A stretch of 64,000 bases of DNA from Bacillus sp. OxB-1 (GTDB lineage Bacteria; Bacillota; Bacilli; Bacillales_A; Planococcaceae): contig NZ_AP013294.1 in the NCBI RefSeq assembly GCF_000829195.1, positions 3,530,619 through 3,594,618 of the forward strand, given 5' to 3'. The notes under the pieces were generated by a model that had not been told where the DNA came from, made no database searches, and worked only from the letters and a program-made list of their open reading frames with translations. How positions within the stretch are numbered: the first letter of the stretch is position 1; every line of letters begins with the position of its first letter. Shown here piece after piece: positions 63,286-64,000 of this stretch. The position numbers were made by a program, and so were the translations under genes.

Positions 63286-63798
63286 ATGATTTATCCTTAT
63301 AAAGACAAGACCCCTAAAATCGATCCGTCCGTTTACATTGCAGAATATACAACCATTACGGGAGATGTGACAATCGGTCCGGAGTCTTCCATCTGGTTCA
63401 ACACCGTCATCCGCGGAGACGTCTCCCCGACGATCATCGGGAGCAAGGTCAACATCCAAGACCTCTGCTGTCTTCATCAGAGTCCCAATCGCCCCTTGGT
63501 GCTGGAAGACGAAGTGTCGATCGGCCACCAGGTAACCTTACATAGCTGCACAATACGCAAAGGGGCACTCGTCGGGATGGGCGCCATCGTGTTGGATGGA
63601 GCGGAAGTCGGAGAAGGCGCATTTGTCGGGGCAGGCAGCTTAGTTCCTCCGGGTAAAAAAGTGCCGCCCCACACATTGGTCATGGGCTCCCCCGCCAAAG
63701 TCGTGCGCGAATTAAACGACGATGACAAGAAAGACATGGAACGCATCGTGCGGGAATACGCGGAGAAGGGGCAGTATTATAAGGGGTTGCAGAAGTAA
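63286..63798 (+). CDS. Gamma-carbonic anhydrase/acyltransferase-like hexapeptide-repeat protein (YtoA-like)
   Basis: 170 residues of left-handed beta-helix. Hexapeptide repeats run through SSIWFNTVIRGD, NIQDLCCLHQS, VSIGHQVTLHSCTI and AIVLDGAEVGEGAFVGAGSLVPPG. The His residues of LHQS, GHQVTLHSC match zinc ligands of the gamma-carbonic anhydrase family. It probably binds zinc as a trimer; its activity is not proven in this group. GAGGGAGAACGAA fixes ATG 63286. Confidence 0.9.
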   Translation: MIYPYKDKTPKIDPSVYIAEYTTITGDVTIGPESSIWFNTVIRGDVSPTIIGSKVNIQDLCCLHQSPNRPLVLEDEVSIGHQVTLHSCTIRKGALVGMGAIVLDGAEVGEGAFVGAGSLVPPGKKVPPHTLVMGSPAKVVRELNDDDKKDMERIVREYAEKGQYYKGLQK

Positions 63799-63831
63799 TT
63801 GGGTGGAATGAAGCCGAATTCTGCTTATCAT

Positions 63832-64000
63832 GATGGGCGATTCCCGGGATTTATGAGCGGTTTCAGACGAATTATGAGCGCTTTTCCGGAGTTATGAGCG
63901 GTTCCAGACGAATTATGGGCGCTTCCCCGGAGTTATGAGCGGTCCCAACGGATTATGAGCGCTTCCCCGGAGCTATGAGCGGTCCCAACGGATTATGGGC
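63832..64000. repeat. Tandem array of 20/21-bp units, continuing beyond the window
   Basis: TATGAGCG or TATGGGCG starts at 63852, 63873, 63893, 63914, 63934, 63954, 63974 and 63994. Two unit types alternate: one with GGTTTCAGACGAAT or GGTCCCAACGGAT, the other with GCTTCCCCGGAGT. Thus a 40-41 bp dimer is the higher unit. It follows the hexapeptide-repeat gene and runs off the end of the window. Confidence 0.88.

Overview
This window reads as chromosomal DNA of a low-to-mid GC Gram-positive bacterium of the order Bacillales. The best guess is the family Planococcaceae (Sporosarcina-like). The evidence is sigma-A promoters with strong AGGAGG-type ribosome binding sites, frequent GTG/TTG starts, and Bacillus-type gene sets and operators (cysH-sat-cysC, argCJBD, bpsA-bpsB, FabI with a FapR-like site, ARG boxes, a BirA box). 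The genus is an inference. No rRNA, tRNA, phage, transposase or CRISPR was seen.

Layout. 1-2 kb: alternative spermidine route (carboxynorspermidine synthase, nspC). 2.3-4.4 kb: membrane diguanylate cyclase. 4.7-7 kb: polar amino acid (perhaps cystine) ABC transporter. 7-9 kb: two-gene cluster resembling sucrose-phosphate synthase and phosphatase behind a sigma-B-like promoter. 9.1-10.7 kb: CYP152 fatty-acid peroxygenase and a small FbpA-like protein with its own sigma-B-like promoter. 10.8-13.6 kb: biotin genes bioD-bioA and bioY diverging from a BirA operator. 13.7-14.7 kb: patatin-like lipase. 14.9-18.5 kb: sulfite reductase cysJI. 18.8-23.8 kb: degenerate AAA+ regulator, class III aminotransferase and a second amino acid ABC transporter. 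24-28.7 kb: cysH-sat-cysC plus siroheme genes, which supply the cofactor for CysI. 28.8-32.4 kb: small membrane protein, SLH-NlpC/P60 wall hydrolase, a 103-bp higher-order repeat array and a stalk-domain protein. 32.6-36.8 kb: argCJBD. 36.9-38.6 kb: FabG-like reductase and fabI. 39.3-40.7 kb: argH alone with an ARG box. 40.8-48.3 kb: RNA methylase, aminopeptidase, AlkD-like protein, a PadR/DUF1700/DUF4097 envelope operon and small proteins. 48.3-52.6 kb: LLM oxidoreductase, alkylpyrone genes bpsAB, and nhaC behind a structured leader. 52.9-55.6 kb: nuclease and secreted alkaline phosphatase with a PhoP box. 55.7-58.6 kb: UvrD-like helicase coupled to a crcB pair. 58.7-60 kb: small protein, frameshifted nucleoside kinase, signal peptidase. 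60-63.8 kb: chemoreceptor, an alpha/beta hydrolase without its nucleophile, and a gamma-carbonic anhydrase homologue.

The most unusual signal is outside the genes. Six intergenic arrays with different consensus sequences share one design: tandem units of 20-21 bp (about two helical turns), sometimes grouped into higher-order repeats (6 x 103 bp exactly at 30740-31357). Other points worth a second look are the nhaC leader, a regulator that has lost its GAFTGA loop and Walker B acids, the sucrose-type gene pair with a sigma-B-like promoter, and a YtpA-like hydrolase with Gly in place of the nucleophile Ser. All assignments rest on reading motifs and context by eye; no search was run.
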